A model generated the notes under the pieces. That model ran no database searches. It had not been told where the DNA came from and saw only the letters and a list, made by a program, of their open reading frames with translations. A DNA stretch of 64,000 bases from Acuticoccus sediminis (lineage in GTDB: Bacteria; Pseudomonadota; Alphaproteobacteria; Rhizobiales; Amorphaceae), in assembly GCF_003258595.1 (NCBI RefSeq), contig NZ_QHHQ01000004.1, forward strand, positions 310,001 to 374,000, written 5' to 3'. The position numbers were made by a program, and so were the translations under genes. Positions 36,345 to 45,476 of this stretch are shown piece after piece (the stretch's first letter is position 1; each line of letters begins with the position of its first letter).

Positions 36345-36566
36345 TTAGACGAAGGGGTAACCGCGCGGGTCGCGCTTGACGATCTCGTCGCGCTCATAGC
36401 CAAGCTTGGTCAGCGTGGCGTCGTCGAGGCTGAGAAGGTACGCGGCGACGGCGCGATCGGCCTGGCGCTTGCGGGACTCCATGACCTTCTCGCCGAGGCG
36501 AGCAAAGAACCCCTTCTGGGCTACCGGACGGTCGTTGGCGAAGTCTTGCGTGGCGGTGATGGCCAT
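36345..36566 (-). CDS. Small DUF1127-like protein
   Basis: A 73-residue protein, charged and probably cytoplasmic. The stretch LLSLDDATLTKLGYERDEI is the DUF1127/YjiS-like segment (xxLxxLDDxxLxDIGxxRxxI), followed by RDPRGYPFV. DUF1127 proteins in alphaproteobacteria have been linked to RNA and phosphate metabolism, but the role here is unknown. It is divergent from the aminopeptidase gene across a 206-bp gap. Confidence 0.75.
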   Translation of the reverse strand: MAITATQDFANDRPVAQKGFFARLGEKVMESRKRQADRAVAAYLLSLDDATLTKLGYERDEIVKRDPRGYPFV

Positions 36567-36772
36567 TTCATTAATCCCTGGTTTGTGCGCCGCAACATCT
36601 TACGAACACTTCGTTGTCGGCGGCTGACGGTGACGAAGGTACGAAACTCCGCTGCGATCTCAATGCACAGACCTGCATGGCTGGCTCCGCGTAGTGCAAT
36701 GCAATATGCATGGCCTGCTGCGCATGGCCGCTCGAACCCGCCCCTGAACTTATTGTCGACGCCCAGAATCGC

Positions 36773-38563
36773 ATGACCTTCCAGACCTTCGACACCGCCT
36801 CGACGCCCGCCCCCGACATCGAAAAACGGGTGCAACATCTGAGAGATAGCCTCGACGCGCTGGGCGTGGACGGGGTCGTCGTCCCGCACGAGGACGCCTA
36901 CCAGAGCGAGTACTTGCCGCCCTCCGAAGACCGCCTGCAGTTCATGACCGGTTTTACTGGGTCGGCAGGCCGGGCTTTCGTTTTGCGGGATGCTGCCATG
37001 TTCGTGACGGATGGCCGTTACACGCTGCAAGCTTCGGCCCAGGTTCCGCCACTCTTCCACATCGTCAGCGACCAGCCCGCCGCGCGGGAATGGGCCCGCG
37101 CGAATCTGGCCGGCAAGCGGCTCGGCGTCGACCCGCACCTCCATACCCGTAGCGACCTCGAGCGGATCGCCAAGCTCGCCGAGGGGCTGACCCTCGTGAA
37201 GCTGGACCGCAACCCCGTCGATCCCGTCTGGCCGGACCGCCCTGCCCCTCCGCGCGGTATGGTGCGGGCCCACCCCGAGACGCTCGCCGGCCGCAGCATG
37301 CCCGAGAAGATCGCCGACGTGCGGGCGGCGATGGAGGGCGATGCTCTCTATATCGCCGACAGCGACAGCGTCTCGTGGCTCCTCAACTGGCGCGGCGCGG
37401 ACGTCGCGCATACGCCCCTCGTCCTGTCCCGCGCCTTCGTCCCGCGGGAGGGTGAGGTCAGCGTCTTCGTCGACCCGCAGAAGGTGCCGAACGACCTTGC
37501 CGGCGCGCTCGCCGGGCACGCCGCCATCGTGCCGGAGGACCAGCTCCTCGCCCGCCTCGCCGGACTGTCGGCCGGCAAGTCGGTGATGGCCGACCCCGCC
37601 CGCGCGTCGGACGCCGCCCTCGCGGCGATCGAGGCCGAGGGGACGCTCCTCCCCCGCACCGACCCGGTACAGCGCCTCAAGGCGGTCAAGAACGCGGCCG
37701 AGATCGACGGCATGCGCCACGCCCACCAGCGCGACGGCCTCGCCCTGGTCCGCTTCTTCGCCTGGTGCGAGGAGAACGCCGTCGGCGCCACCGAGATCGA
37801 CCTCGTGAAGCGCCTGGAGGCCTTCCGCCGCGATGCCGGGGCCATCGACATCTCGTTCGACACCATCTCGGGCTCCGGCCCGAACGGCGCCATCGTACAC
37901 TACCGGGTGGACGAGACGACCGACCGTGCGATCGAGGAGGGCGAGCCGGTCCTGATCGACTGCGGCGGCCAGTTCGAGGACGGCACAACCGACATCACGC
38001 GCACGTTCGTCGCCGGCGGCGGCACAGGCTCGGACGAGTTCCGCGTGCAGTATACGCGCGTCCTGAAGGGCCACATCGCCATCGCCCGGCAGCGCTTCCC
38101 GGAGGGCACGCAGGGCTCGGAGCTCGACCCCTTCGCCCGGGCGGCGCTGTGGAATGCCGGGTTCGACTTCAAGCACGGGACCGGCCACGGGATCGGCGCG
38201 GCGCTCGCCGTGCACGAGGGCCCGGCCTCGATATCGCGGCGCGGCACGACGGCGCTGGAGACGGGCATGATCCTCTCCAACGAGCCGGGCGACTACCACA
38301 CCGGCGCGTTCGGAATCCGCATCGAGAACGTTTGTCTGGTTCGCGAGGCGCGGGTGCCGCTGGGCGGGTCCATCCCGTGCCACTGGTTCGAGACGCTGAC
38401 GCTGGCCCCGATCGACACCCGGCCGATCGTCGCGACCCTCATGACGGCCGACGAGATCGGCTGGCTGGACGCCTACCACGCCCGGGTGCGGGGCGCCCTC
38501 GCCGGCGACCTCACGCCGACCGAGCGTGCCTGGCTGGAGGCCCGCACGCGCCCACTCGGCTGA
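36773..38563 (+). CDS. pepP: Xaa-Pro aminopeptidase, M24B family
   Basis: A 596-residue cytoplasmic metallopeptidase that removes N-terminal residues preceding proline. Two creatinase-like N-terminal domains (about 20-310) precede the pita-bread catalytic domain (about 315-540). The metal ligands are visible in LIDCGGQFEDGTTDITRTF, GTGHGIGAAL, NEPGDY and GIRIENV. A C-terminal extension gives the long APP1 form typical of alphaproteobacteria. ATG 36773 was chosen as the family start; the frame stays open to 36710. Confidence 0.92.
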   Translation: MTFQTFDTASTPAPDIEKRVQHLRDSLDALGVDGVVVPHEDAYQSEYLPPSEDRLQFMTGFTGSAGRAFVLRDAAMFVTDGRYTLQASAQVPPLFHIVSDQPAAREWARANLAGKRLGVDPHLHTRSDLERIAKLAEGLTLVKLDRNPVDPVWPDRPAPPRGMVRAHPETLAGRSMPEKIADVRAAMEGDALYIADSDSVSWLLNWRGADVAHTPLVLSRAFVPREGEVSVFVDPQKVPNDLAGALAGHAAIVPEDQLLARLAGLSAGKSVMADPARASDAALAAIEAEGTLLPRTDPVQRLKAVKNAAEIDGMRHAHQRDGLALVRFFAWCEENAVGATEIDLVKRLEAFRRDAGAIDISFDTISGSGPNGAIVHYRVDETTDRAIEEGEPVLIDCGGQFEDGTTDITRTFVAGGGTGSDEFRVQYTRVLKGHIAIARQRFPEGTQGSELDPFARAALWNAGFDFKHGTGHGIGAALAVHEGPASISRRGTTALETGMILSNEPGDYHTGAFGIRIENVCLVREARVPLGGSIPCHWFETLTLAPIDTRPIVATLMTADEIGWLDAYHARVRGALAGDLTPTERAWLEARTRPLG

Positions 38564-38578
38564 CGGACTGCCCCGTCG

Positions 38579-38612
38579 CCCCGAAGGCCCGGACCGGGTC
38601 CGGGCTTCGGGG
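38579..38612. terminator. Long GC hairpin between convergent genes
   Basis: CCCCGAAG plus CCCGGACC (38579-38595, one bulged G) pair with GGTCCGGG plus CTTCGGGG (38597-38612). The hairpin lies between the convergent ends of pepP and the TPP enzyme and probably stops transcription in both directions. It has no T-tract, so it may work through Rho or as a barrier. Confidence 0.45.
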
Positions 38613-38620
38613 GACGCGGC

Positions 38621-40165
38621 TCAGTCGATGATCGCCTCGATCAGCTTCGGCCCCGGCTCCTTCACCGCGTCACGGATCGCCTGGCAGAGCGTCGCGGCGT
38701 CCTCGACGCGCCGGCCCGGCACGCCCATCCCCTTGGCGATGGAGACGAAGTCGAGCGCCGGCCGGTTGATCTCGAGCATGTCGAGAGCACTGCGGCCGGG
38801 GTTCGCGCCGACGCGCACCAGCTCCTGCTTCAGGAGCTCGTAGGTGCCGTTGGCGAAGATCACCGTCGTCACGTTGAGGTTCTCGCGCGCCTGGGTCCAG
38901 AGGCCCTGGATGGTGTACATCGCCGAGCCGTCCGCCTGCAGCGCCACCACCGGCCGGTCCGGACAGGCGATGGCGGCGCCGGTCGCGAGCGGCGGGCCGA
39001 TGCCGATCGATCCGCCGGTAATCGCGATCCAGCTCATCGGCGGCGCGCCGGCAGTCGCGTCGTAGATGCCGCGTCCCGCCGTCAGCCCCTCGTCCATGAC
39101 GATGACATCCTCGGGCAGCGCGGCGGCGATCGCCATCTCCAGCGAGCGGTAGTCGATCGGCACCCGCTGCGGGCGGATCGGGCGCGGCGCGTCCACCGGC
39201 GTCGCCGGCTTGGCGCCGACGCGGTCGGCGAGCGCCCGCACCGCCTCCGGACCGTCGTCGTGGAGATCGGCGAGGGTCAGGCGGGCGCACTCGTCCGGCA
39301 GCAGCACGGACGGCTTGCCCGGGTAGGCGAAGAAGGCGACGGGCTGGCGCGCCTCGATGAGGATCGCGTGCCGGAAACCCTTCAGCATCTCCACCGCGAG
39401 GTCGACCGCGAACGGCACCTTGGCGAAGTTCGCCCGTCCCGCGCCACGCTCGAGGCGGCGGTTCGCCGGCGGGACCGCGATGGTGCAGCCGGTCTTCTCG
39501 GCGATGCCGAGGAGCAGCGACGTCAGCTCCGGCTGCTCCAGCACCGAGCCGCCGGCGAGGATCAGCGTCTCCTTGCCGTGGCCGAGCGCGGCGACGGCGG
39601 CGTCGAGCGCCGCGGGCTCGATGGGCGCGGGTCCCTGCGGCCGGCGCGGCTCGGCGACGACGCCGCCCTCGTCCCACCCGGTGTCGGACGGGGCGATGAG
39701 GGTGGCGACCTTGCCGGGGGCGCTCATCGCGGCGGCGAGCGTCTCGGCCCCGTCGGCGCCGATCTCGGCCGCCGAGCGGGTGACGCGCACGAAGTCGCTG
39801 AAGGGGAGCGCCGCACCCTCGACGTCCGCCGTGAGCGGCGCGTCGTAGGCCTGGTGGCGCAGCGCGTGGTCACCGACGAGGTTGACCATCGGCGTGCGCG
39901 CCTTGCGGGCGTTGTGGAGGTTCGCCGAGGCGTTCGCGAGCCCCGGGGCGAGGTGCAGGAGCGTCACCGCGGGCTTGCCGGCCATGCGGGCGTAGCCGTC
40001 GGCGGCACCGGTCACAACACCTTCGAAGAGCCCGAGAACGCATCGAATCAGGCGGGTGCGGTCGAGCGCGTCGACGAACTGCATTTCCGACGTGCCGGGG
40101 TTCGCAAAACAAACCTCGACACCCCCCGCGGAAAGGGTGCGCACCAGGCTTTCTGCGCCGTTCAT
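38621..40165 (-). CDS. Thiamin diphosphate-dependent enzyme, acetolactate synthase-like
   Basis: A 514-residue ThDP enzyme with the three-domain layout of acetolactate synthase/benzoylformate decarboxylase relatives. The catalytic glutamate is in LGLFEGVVTGAADGYARM and the ThDP-Mg motif starts ADGSAMYTIQ and ends near FANGTYELLKQEL. There is no small regulatory subunit gene beside it and the FAD region looks degenerate, so a decarboxylase or C-C lyase role is more likely than valine synthesis. ATG 40165 has GGAG five bases upstream; a GTG at 40171 is less likely. It is divergent from the molybdenum hydroxylase genes and may belong to their pathway. Confidence 0.82.
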   Translation of the reverse strand: MNGAESLVRTLSAGGVEVCFANPGTSEMQFVDALDRTRLIRCVLGLFEGVVTGAADGYARMAGKPAVTLLHLAPGLANASANLHNARKARTPMVNLVGDHALRHQAYDAPLTADVEGAALPFSDFVRVTRSAAEIGADGAETLAAAMSAPGKVATLIAPSDTGWDEGGVVAEPRRPQGPAPIEPAALDAAVAALGHGKETLILAGGSVLEQPELTSLLLGIAEKTGCTIAVPPANRRLERGAGRANFAKVPFAVDLAVEMLKGFRHAILIEARQPVAFFAYPGKPSVLLPDECARLTLADLHDDGPEAVRALADRVGAKPATPVDAPRPIRPQRVPIDYRSLEMAIAAALPEDVIVMDEGLTAGRGIYDATAGAPPMSWIAITGGSIGIGPPLATGAAIACPDRPVVALQADGSAMYTIQGLWTQARENLNVTTVIFANGTYELLKQELVRVGANPGRSALDMLEINRPALDFVSIAKGMGVPGRRVEDAATLCQAIRDAVKEPGPKLIEAIID

Positions 40166-40387
40166 AGCCACTCCATCGTGAGGATCGCCATCGCGGGGAA
40201 AGGCGATGGCCGCAGCCGGGAATGGCGCGTGTTACAATCCTTCCAACCAAAACGATGTTTGGCAACTCCAACGCTCGACCCGGAAGGGAGCGGGAACCTG
40301 CCCCGCACATTTCGCGGGCACGCCTAAAGATTTGACATCCTCGAAGAGACGGATACCGTTCGCATACCAACGAGCTGGGGAACCATT
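40166..40387. other. Divergent gap between TPP enzyme and hydroxylase operon
   Basis: A 222-bp region that should hold promoters in both directions. It is a little AT-richer than its surroundings and has a small dyad, CCAAA-N6-TTTGG, around 40247-40262 as a possible regulator site. A promoter candidate for the plus strand is listed separately. Confidence 0.35.
40332..40359 (+). promoter_or_regulatory. Promoter candidate for the hydroxylase operon
   Basis: A perfect TTGACA at 40332-40337 is followed after 16 bases by TACCGT (40354-40359), a poor -10. Transcription would start about 20 bases before the ATG at 40388. The weak -10 suggests that an activator is needed. Confidence 0.38.
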
Positions 40388-41221
40388 ATGGCACCGGCGA
40401 GGCCTCTGACCCTGGACGACGCGCTGACCGCTCTGGCGGCAGGCCCCGCGCGGATCCTCGCAGGCGGCACGGATCTTCTCGCCGCCACCGGGCCCCGCCT
40501 CTCCGGCCCCGTCCTCGACCTTTCCGGCGTCGCCGACCTCGCCGCGATCGAGACCACGGACGCGGGCTGGCGCATCGGCGCGGGCGTGACCTGGTCGGCT
40601 CTGGCGGACGCTCACCTGCCCCCCGTGTTCGACGCCCTGAAGGCCGCAGCCCGGCAGGTCGGCTCGATCCAGATCCAGAACCGCGCGACGCTCGCCGGCA
40701 ATCTCTGCAACGCCTCCCCCGCGGCCGACGGGGTTCCGGCGCTGATCGCCCTCGACGCCGTGGTCGAGACCGCCTCGCCCGCCGGCCGGCGGCGGCTGCC
40801 CGTCGCATCGTTCATCCTCGGCCCCCGACGGACCGCGCTGGACCCCGGCGAGATCGTCTCCGCGATCATCGTGCCGCCACAGCCGGACGGGGCGGTCAGC
40901 GTCTTCTCCAAGCTCGGCAGCCGGCACTATCTGGTGATCTCCATCGCCATGGTGGCCGTTGTCCTCGCCGCCGAGGACGGGGTCGTGACCGCCGCGCGCG
41001 TCGCGGTCGGCGCCTGCTCCCCGGTCGCCGTGCGGCTCGGCGCGCTGGAGGCGAGCCTCGTCGGCCGCCCCCTCGCCGACGTGGCCGCGATCCCGGCAGC
41101 GGACCACCTCGCTCCGCTGTCGCCCATCGACGACGTGCGCGCGAGCTCCGCCTACCGGATGGACGCGGCGCTCGTGCTCGTGCGCCGCGCGCTGGCGGAC
41201 GCGGCCGGGAGGCTCCCGTGA
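40388..41221 (+). CDS. Molybdenum hydroxylase FAD-binding medium subunit (CoxM/XdhB-like)
   Basis: A 277-residue FAD subunit of the xanthine dehydrogenase family. The FAD motifs are AGGTDLLAA near residue 25 and TLAGNLCNASPAADGVPAL near residue 98; the C-terminal CO-dehydrogenase flavoprotein domain follows from about 170. It passes electrons from the 2Fe-2S clusters of the partner subunit to an acceptor. GGGGA precedes the ATG. Its stop overlaps the GTG of the fused small/large subunit gene, so the two chains should be made together. Confidence 0.9.
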   Translation: MAPARPLTLDDALTALAAGPARILAGGTDLLAATGPRLSGPVLDLSGVADLAAIETTDAGWRIGAGVTWSALADAHLPPVFDALKAAARQVGSIQIQNRATLAGNLCNASPAADGVPALIALDAVVETASPAGRRRLPVASFILGPRRTALDPGEIVSAIIVPPQPDGAVSVFSKLGSRHYLVISIAMVAVVLAAEDGVVTAARVAVGACSPVAVRLGALEASLVGRPLADVAAIPAADHLAPLSPIDDVRASSAYRMDAALVLVRRALADAAGRLP

Positions 41222-43965
41222 ACGTCGTCCCGGCGAAGATCGCCGCCCGACCGCCCGACCGCGAAGAACCCGCGTCGTCGCTCGTGCTGAACGGAGAGCG
41301 CGTCGACTACGCCCCGCGCGAGGGCGAGCGGCTCTCCGACACGCTGCGCGCGCTGGGCGCGCTCGACGTGAAGGTCGGCTGCAACGCGGGCGACTGCGGG
41401 GCCTGCACGGTCCTCGTCGACGGCGAGCCGGTGTGCGCCTGCCTCGTCGCCAGCACGCAGGCGGACGGTCGCGACGTGACCTCGCTCGCGGGCCTCCGCG
41501 CGGAACCCGCGATGCAGCGCCTCGCCGACGCCTTTCATCGCAACAATGCCGCCCAATGCGGGATCTGCACACCGGGGATGCTGGTGAGCGCCGCCGCCCT
41601 CCTGCGCCGCAACGCGCAGCCGAGCGAGGCGGAGGTGAAGGATGCGCTCGGCGGCGTCCTCTGCCGCTGCACCGGCTACCGCGCGATCATCGACGCCGTC
41701 CTCGGCACTGTTCGGGACGTTCCGGCGGACGACACGATCGGCACCGGGGTCCCCCGCATCGACGGCCGCGCCAAGGTTCACGGCACCGAGCGCTTCGGGG
41801 ACGACGTCGCACCGGCCGACGCGCTGGCGCTCCGGGTGATCCGCTCGCCTCACCCGCGCGCCCGCATCGTCTTCGGCGACCTCGCCGCCTTCGCGGCCGG
41901 CACCGGCATCGCCGCGGTTCTGACGGCGGACGACGTTCCGGGCGCCAACCGCTTCGGCGTCATTCCGGCGTTCGCCGACCAGCCGGTCTTCGCCGTCGGC
42001 GAGGCGCGCTACCGGGGCGAGGCGGTCGCCGCCGTCGTCGGCGATCCGGACGTCATCGCCGCGCTCGACGCGTCGACGTTCCCGGTCCGCTTCGAGCCGC
42101 TCCCCGCCGCCACCTCGCCCGCCGAGGCCGAGGCGGCGGACGCCGCCGTGCTGCATGCGGGGCGCGCCGGCAACCTGATGTGCGAGGGGCTGGTGCGGAA
42201 GGGCGACGCCGAGGCGGCACTGGCCCGCGCCGCCATCGTGGCGGAAGGCCGCTTCCGGTCCCCGTTCGTGGAGCACGCCTACATCGAGCCCGAGGCGGGG
42301 TACGCAGAGGTCGTCGCCGGGCGCGTCGAGGTGCACGCCTCGACGCAGGCGCCGGTCATGGACCGCGACGGCCTCGCCGGGATCCTCGGCGTCGAGCCGG
42401 AGGCGGTGCGGATCGTGCCGACCGCATGCGGCGGCGGTTTCGGATCGAAGCTCGACCTCTCGGTGCAGCCGTTCCTGGCGCTCGCCGCGCTCAAGACCGG
42501 CCGGCCGGTCCGCTGCGCCTACAGCCGCACCGAGTCGATGCAGTCGACCACCAAGCGGCACCCCTCCGACATCCGCTGCCGGATCGGCGCCACCGCAGAC
42601 GGCACGATCTGCGGCTTCGACTTCGCCGGGACCTTCGACACCGGCGCCTACGCGAGCTGGGGCCCGACGGTGGCGAACCGCGTCCCCGTCCACGCCTCCG
42701 GCCCCTACCGGATCGCCGACTACCGCGCGACGAGCCGCGCGGTCCACACGCACAACCCGCCCTCAGGCGCGTTCCGCGGCTTCGGCGTGCCGCAGTCGGC
42801 GATCGCGCAGGAGGTGCTGTTCGACGACCTCGCGATGGCGCTCGGCATGGACCGCCTCGCCTTCCGCCAACGCAACGCGCTCGCCAACGGGACGCCCACC
42901 GTGTGCGGCCAGGTGTTCACGCAGGGCGTCGGCATCGGCGCCTGCTTCGAGGCCATCTCCCCGCACTGGGCCCGCGCACTCGCGGGCGCGGATGCGGCCA
43001 ACGTCGCCGGCGGTGCCGTGCGCCGGGGCGTCGGCGTCGCGGCCGGCTGGTACGGCTGCGGCAACACCTCGATGCCGAACCCGTCGACCATCCGCGCCGG
43101 TGTCCGCGCGGACGGCGGCATCGTGCTCCACCAGGGCGCCGTCGACATCGGCCAAGGCGCGAACACGGTGATCGCGCAGATCTTCGCGACGACGCTCGGG
43201 GTGCCGCTTTCGGCGGTCGAGATCGTCGGCCCGGACACGGACGTCACGCCGGACGCCGGCAAGACCTCCGCCTCGCGCCAGACGTTCGTCTCAGGCAATG
43301 CGGCGCGCCTCACCGCCGAGGCACTGCGGGCCGAGATCCTGCGCCTCGCCAATGCCGGTCCCGACGCGGTGATCCACACCGGCGACGGCCTCGTCGTCGA
43401 GGACGGCGAGCGGCGCCAGCGGCTGGAGCTCACGGCGAGCGGCCCGTACGCCCTCGAGGCGGCGGAGAGCTACGACCCGCCGACCGCCCCCCTCGATGCG
43501 AACGGCCAGGGCGCGCCCTACGCCGTCTACGGCTACGCGGCGCACATGGTGGAGCTCGACGTCGACATGGAGCTCGGCACCGTGACGCTCGTGAAGGTCA
43601 CCGCCGCGCACGACGTCGGCCGGGCCATCAACCCCGTGCTGGTGGACGGCCAGATCCATGGCGGTGTCGCCCAGGGCGCCGGGATGGCCCTCATGGAGGA
43701 GTACATCCCCGGCCGTACCGAGAACCTGCACGACTACCTGATCCCGACCATCGGCGACATTCCGCCCATCGAGACGCTCATCGTCGAGGAACCGGACGCG
43801 CACGGCCCCTACGGCGCGAAGGGCCTCGGCGAGCACGCCCTCATCCCCACCGCCCCTGCGATCCTCAACGCCATCCGCCACGCGTCGGGCGCGCGCCTCA
43901 CGGCCGTGCCGGCGACGCCCGACCGGGTGCTCGCGGCGATCCGCGCCGCAAAGGCCGCCCCATGA
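41218..43965 (+). CDS. Fused 2Fe-2S and molybdopterin subunit of a molybdenum hydroxylase
   Basis: A 915-residue protein joining what are usually two subunits. Residues 1-160 hold the two 2Fe-2S clusters (GCNAGDCGACTV with CAC, then CGICTPGM and CRCTGY). Residues 175-915 form the molybdenum-cofactor part with GGGFGSKLDL, GAFRGFGVPQ and the catalytic glutamate in AKGLGEHALIP. It should hydroxylate a heteroaromatic ring or aldehyde using water. The next gene resembles 6-hydroxynicotinate reductase, so nicotinate or a related pyridine/pyrimidine is the best guess. It starts at GTG 41218 and ends in an ATGA overlap with the reductase. Confidence 0.9.
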   Translation: MNVVPAKIAARPPDREEPASSLVLNGERVDYAPREGERLSDTLRALGALDVKVGCNAGDCGACTVLVDGEPVCACLVASTQADGRDVTSLAGLRAEPAMQRLADAFHRNNAAQCGICTPGMLVSAAALLRRNAQPSEAEVKDALGGVLCRCTGYRAIIDAVLGTVRDVPADDTIGTGVPRIDGRAKVHGTERFGDDVAPADALALRVIRSPHPRARIVFGDLAAFAAGTGIAAVLTADDVPGANRFGVIPAFADQPVFAVGEARYRGEAVAAVVGDPDVIAALDASTFPVRFEPLPAATSPAEAEAADAAVLHAGRAGNLMCEGLVRKGDAEAALARAAIVAEGRFRSPFVEHAYIEPEAGYAEVVAGRVEVHASTQAPVMDRDGLAGILGVEPEAVRIVPTACGGGFGSKLDLSVQPFLALAALKTGRPVRCAYSRTESMQSTTKRHPSDIRCRIGATADGTICGFDFAGTFDTGAYASWGPTVANRVPVHASGPYRIADYRATSRAVHTHNPPSGAFRGFGVPQSAIAQEVLFDDLAMALGMDRLAFRQRNALANGTPTVCGQVFTQGVGIGACFEAISPHWARALAGADAANVAGGAVRRGVGVAAGWYGCGNTSMPNPSTIRAGVRADGGIVLHQGAVDIGQGANTVIAQIFATTLGVPLSAVEIVGPDTDVTPDAGKTSASRQTFVSGNAARLTAEALRAEILRLANAGPDAVIHTGDGLVVEDGERRQRLELTASGPYALEAAESYDPPTAPLDANGQGAPYAVYGYAAHMVELDVDMELGTVTLVKVTAAHDVGRAINPVLVDGQIHGGVAQGAGMALMEEYIPGRTENLHDYLIPTIGDIPPIETLIVEEPDAHGPYGAKGLGEHALIPTAPAILNAIRHASGARLTAVPATPDRVLAAIRAAKAAP

Positions 43966-45476
43966 CCGACACACCGTCATCCGAATCCGCGTCGCCCGAG
44001 ATCCTGCCGCCCCCCGGCGCCGAGAAGATCCGCTGCGACGCCTGCCCGGTGCTCTGCTACATCGCCGACGGACGCACCGGGGCGTGCGACCGCTACGCCA
44101 ACCGTCACGGCGAGCTCGTGCGCCTCGACCCCCTCACCATCATCAAGGCCGGGACCGACAAGCTCGTCCCCTTCCTGCCGGAGGGCGCCGGCGGGCCGGA
44201 CGACTGGGACGGCGACGTCCTCGGCAACGGCCGCACCTTCGTGACCGCCATCGGCGCGGGGACCACCTACCCGGACTACAAGCCCGCCCCCTTCATCATC
44301 AGCCAGCCGCTCGGCGGCGTGGACATGGTGACGGTCGTGACGGAGGGGATCTTCAGCTACTGCGGCGCCAAGGTGAAGATCGACACCGACCGCCACATCG
44401 GCCCGGAGCGGGCGTTCGTGCGGGTCGCGGGCGAGCCCATCGGCCACGTCACCACCGGCGAGTACGGGTCGAAGATGCTCTCGCTCGGCGGGGTGGAGCA
44501 TCTGACCGGCGGCACCAAGAAGGAGGGCCGCGTCACCTGCGAGGCGCTGCTGTCGCTGTGCAACCGCGAGCCGGTTGAAATGTCCGTCGACGACGGGGCG
44601 GAGCTCGTCATCACCGCGGGGCAGGCGCCCATCGTCAACGGTGTCACGGAGGCGCGGATGCGCGTCGGCTGCGGCTCGGCCACCATCGGCATGTTCGCCA
44701 TGCAGTGGCACGGCCTCGTCGACGAGGTGGTGGTGGTCGACGACCACATCACCGGCGTCCTCTCCGAGCACCAGTCCGGCCGGCTGCTGGGGATGGAGCC
44801 GAGCGGCATCAGGATCAAGGGACGCCGCTCCACCCCCGGGCGCTACTTCCAGGTCGCCGACCCGGGCACGGACTGGGGCGGCACCAACGTCACCGACCCG
44901 CTGTCGATCCTCGGCCCCTTCGACCCCAGGCGCGCCCGCCCCGGAATGACGCTGCTCATGGTCTCCACGACCGGCGAGCAGTGGGCCTACTTCGTTCTCG
45001 ACGAGGGCCTCGTACCGCAGCCGGCGCCACTGCCGGGACCGCTGCACGCGGTGGTGGAGCGCATCGCGGAGAACTGCGAGCCGGCGGTCGCGTCGGTCCT
45101 GTTCATGGGCGGCGCGGGCGGCTCGCTGCGGGCTGGTGTGACGCAAAACCCCATCGCCCTCACCCGATCCGTCCGCGACGCGCTAACGCGCGTGACATGT
45201 GGGGGCGCCCCGGCCTACCTTTGGCCGGGCGGTGGGATCACGTTCATGGTCGACGTGATGGACATGCCCACCAACGCGTTCGGCTCCGTGCCGACCCCGG
45301 CGCTCGTCGCGCCGATCGAGTTCACAATGTCGGCAGCCGACTATGCGGCGCTGGGCGGACATGTGGACGAGGTGCGCGACATGGCCGATGTTATCCGTGA
45401 GGCGGAGGCCAAGGGCCTTCGCACAGTGCCGAACGGCACCAGCCGTTCCGCCAGTAAACGAGGAAAGGCCGCATGA
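43962..45476 (+). CDS. 6-Hydroxynicotinate reductase-like Fe-S protein
   Basis: A 504-residue protein resembling 6-hydroxynicotinate reductases, which reduce the hydroxylated pyridine ring to the tetrahydro-oxo form in the reductive nicotinate route. An N-terminal Fe-S motif is visible at C25, C28, C32 and C42 (CDACPVLC, then GACDRY). Further conserved-looking segments are TYPDYKPAPFIISQPLGG, GIFSYCGAKVKID and the glycine-rich FMGGAGGSLRAG. It overlaps both neighbours (ATGA at each end). The substrate is inferred; many family members are named only by similarity. No enamidase gene for the following step is in the window. Confidence 0.78.
   Translation: MTDTPSSESASPEILPPPGAEKIRCDACPVLCYIADGRTGACDRYANRHGELVRLDPLTIIKAGTDKLVPFLPEGAGGPDDWDGDVLGNGRTFVTAIGAGTTYPDYKPAPFIISQPLGGVDMVTVVTEGIFSYCGAKVKIDTDRHIGPERAFVRVAGEPIGHVTTGEYGSKMLSLGGVEHLTGGTKKEGRVTCEALLSLCNREPVEMSVDDGAELVITAGQAPIVNGVTEARMRVGCGSATIGMFAMQWHGLVDEVVVVDDHITGVLSEHQSGRLLGMEPSGIRIKGRRSTPGRYFQVADPGTDWGGTNVTDPLSILGPFDPRRARPGMTLLMVSTTGEQWAYFVLDEGLVPQPAPLPGPLHAVVERIAENCEPAVASVLFMGGAGGSLRAGVTQNPIALTRSVRDALTRVTCGGAPAYLWPGGGITFMVDVMDMPTNAFGSVPTPALVAPIEFTMSAADYAALGGHVDEVRDMADVIREAEAKGLRTVPNGTSRSASKRGKAA

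Noticed and set aside
41433-43961. Extension of the reductase frame to 1347 codons
   Set aside because: It overlaps the molybdenum subunit in another frame with arginine-rich shadow sequence. The ATG at 43962 overlaps the previous stop, as in the rest of the operon.
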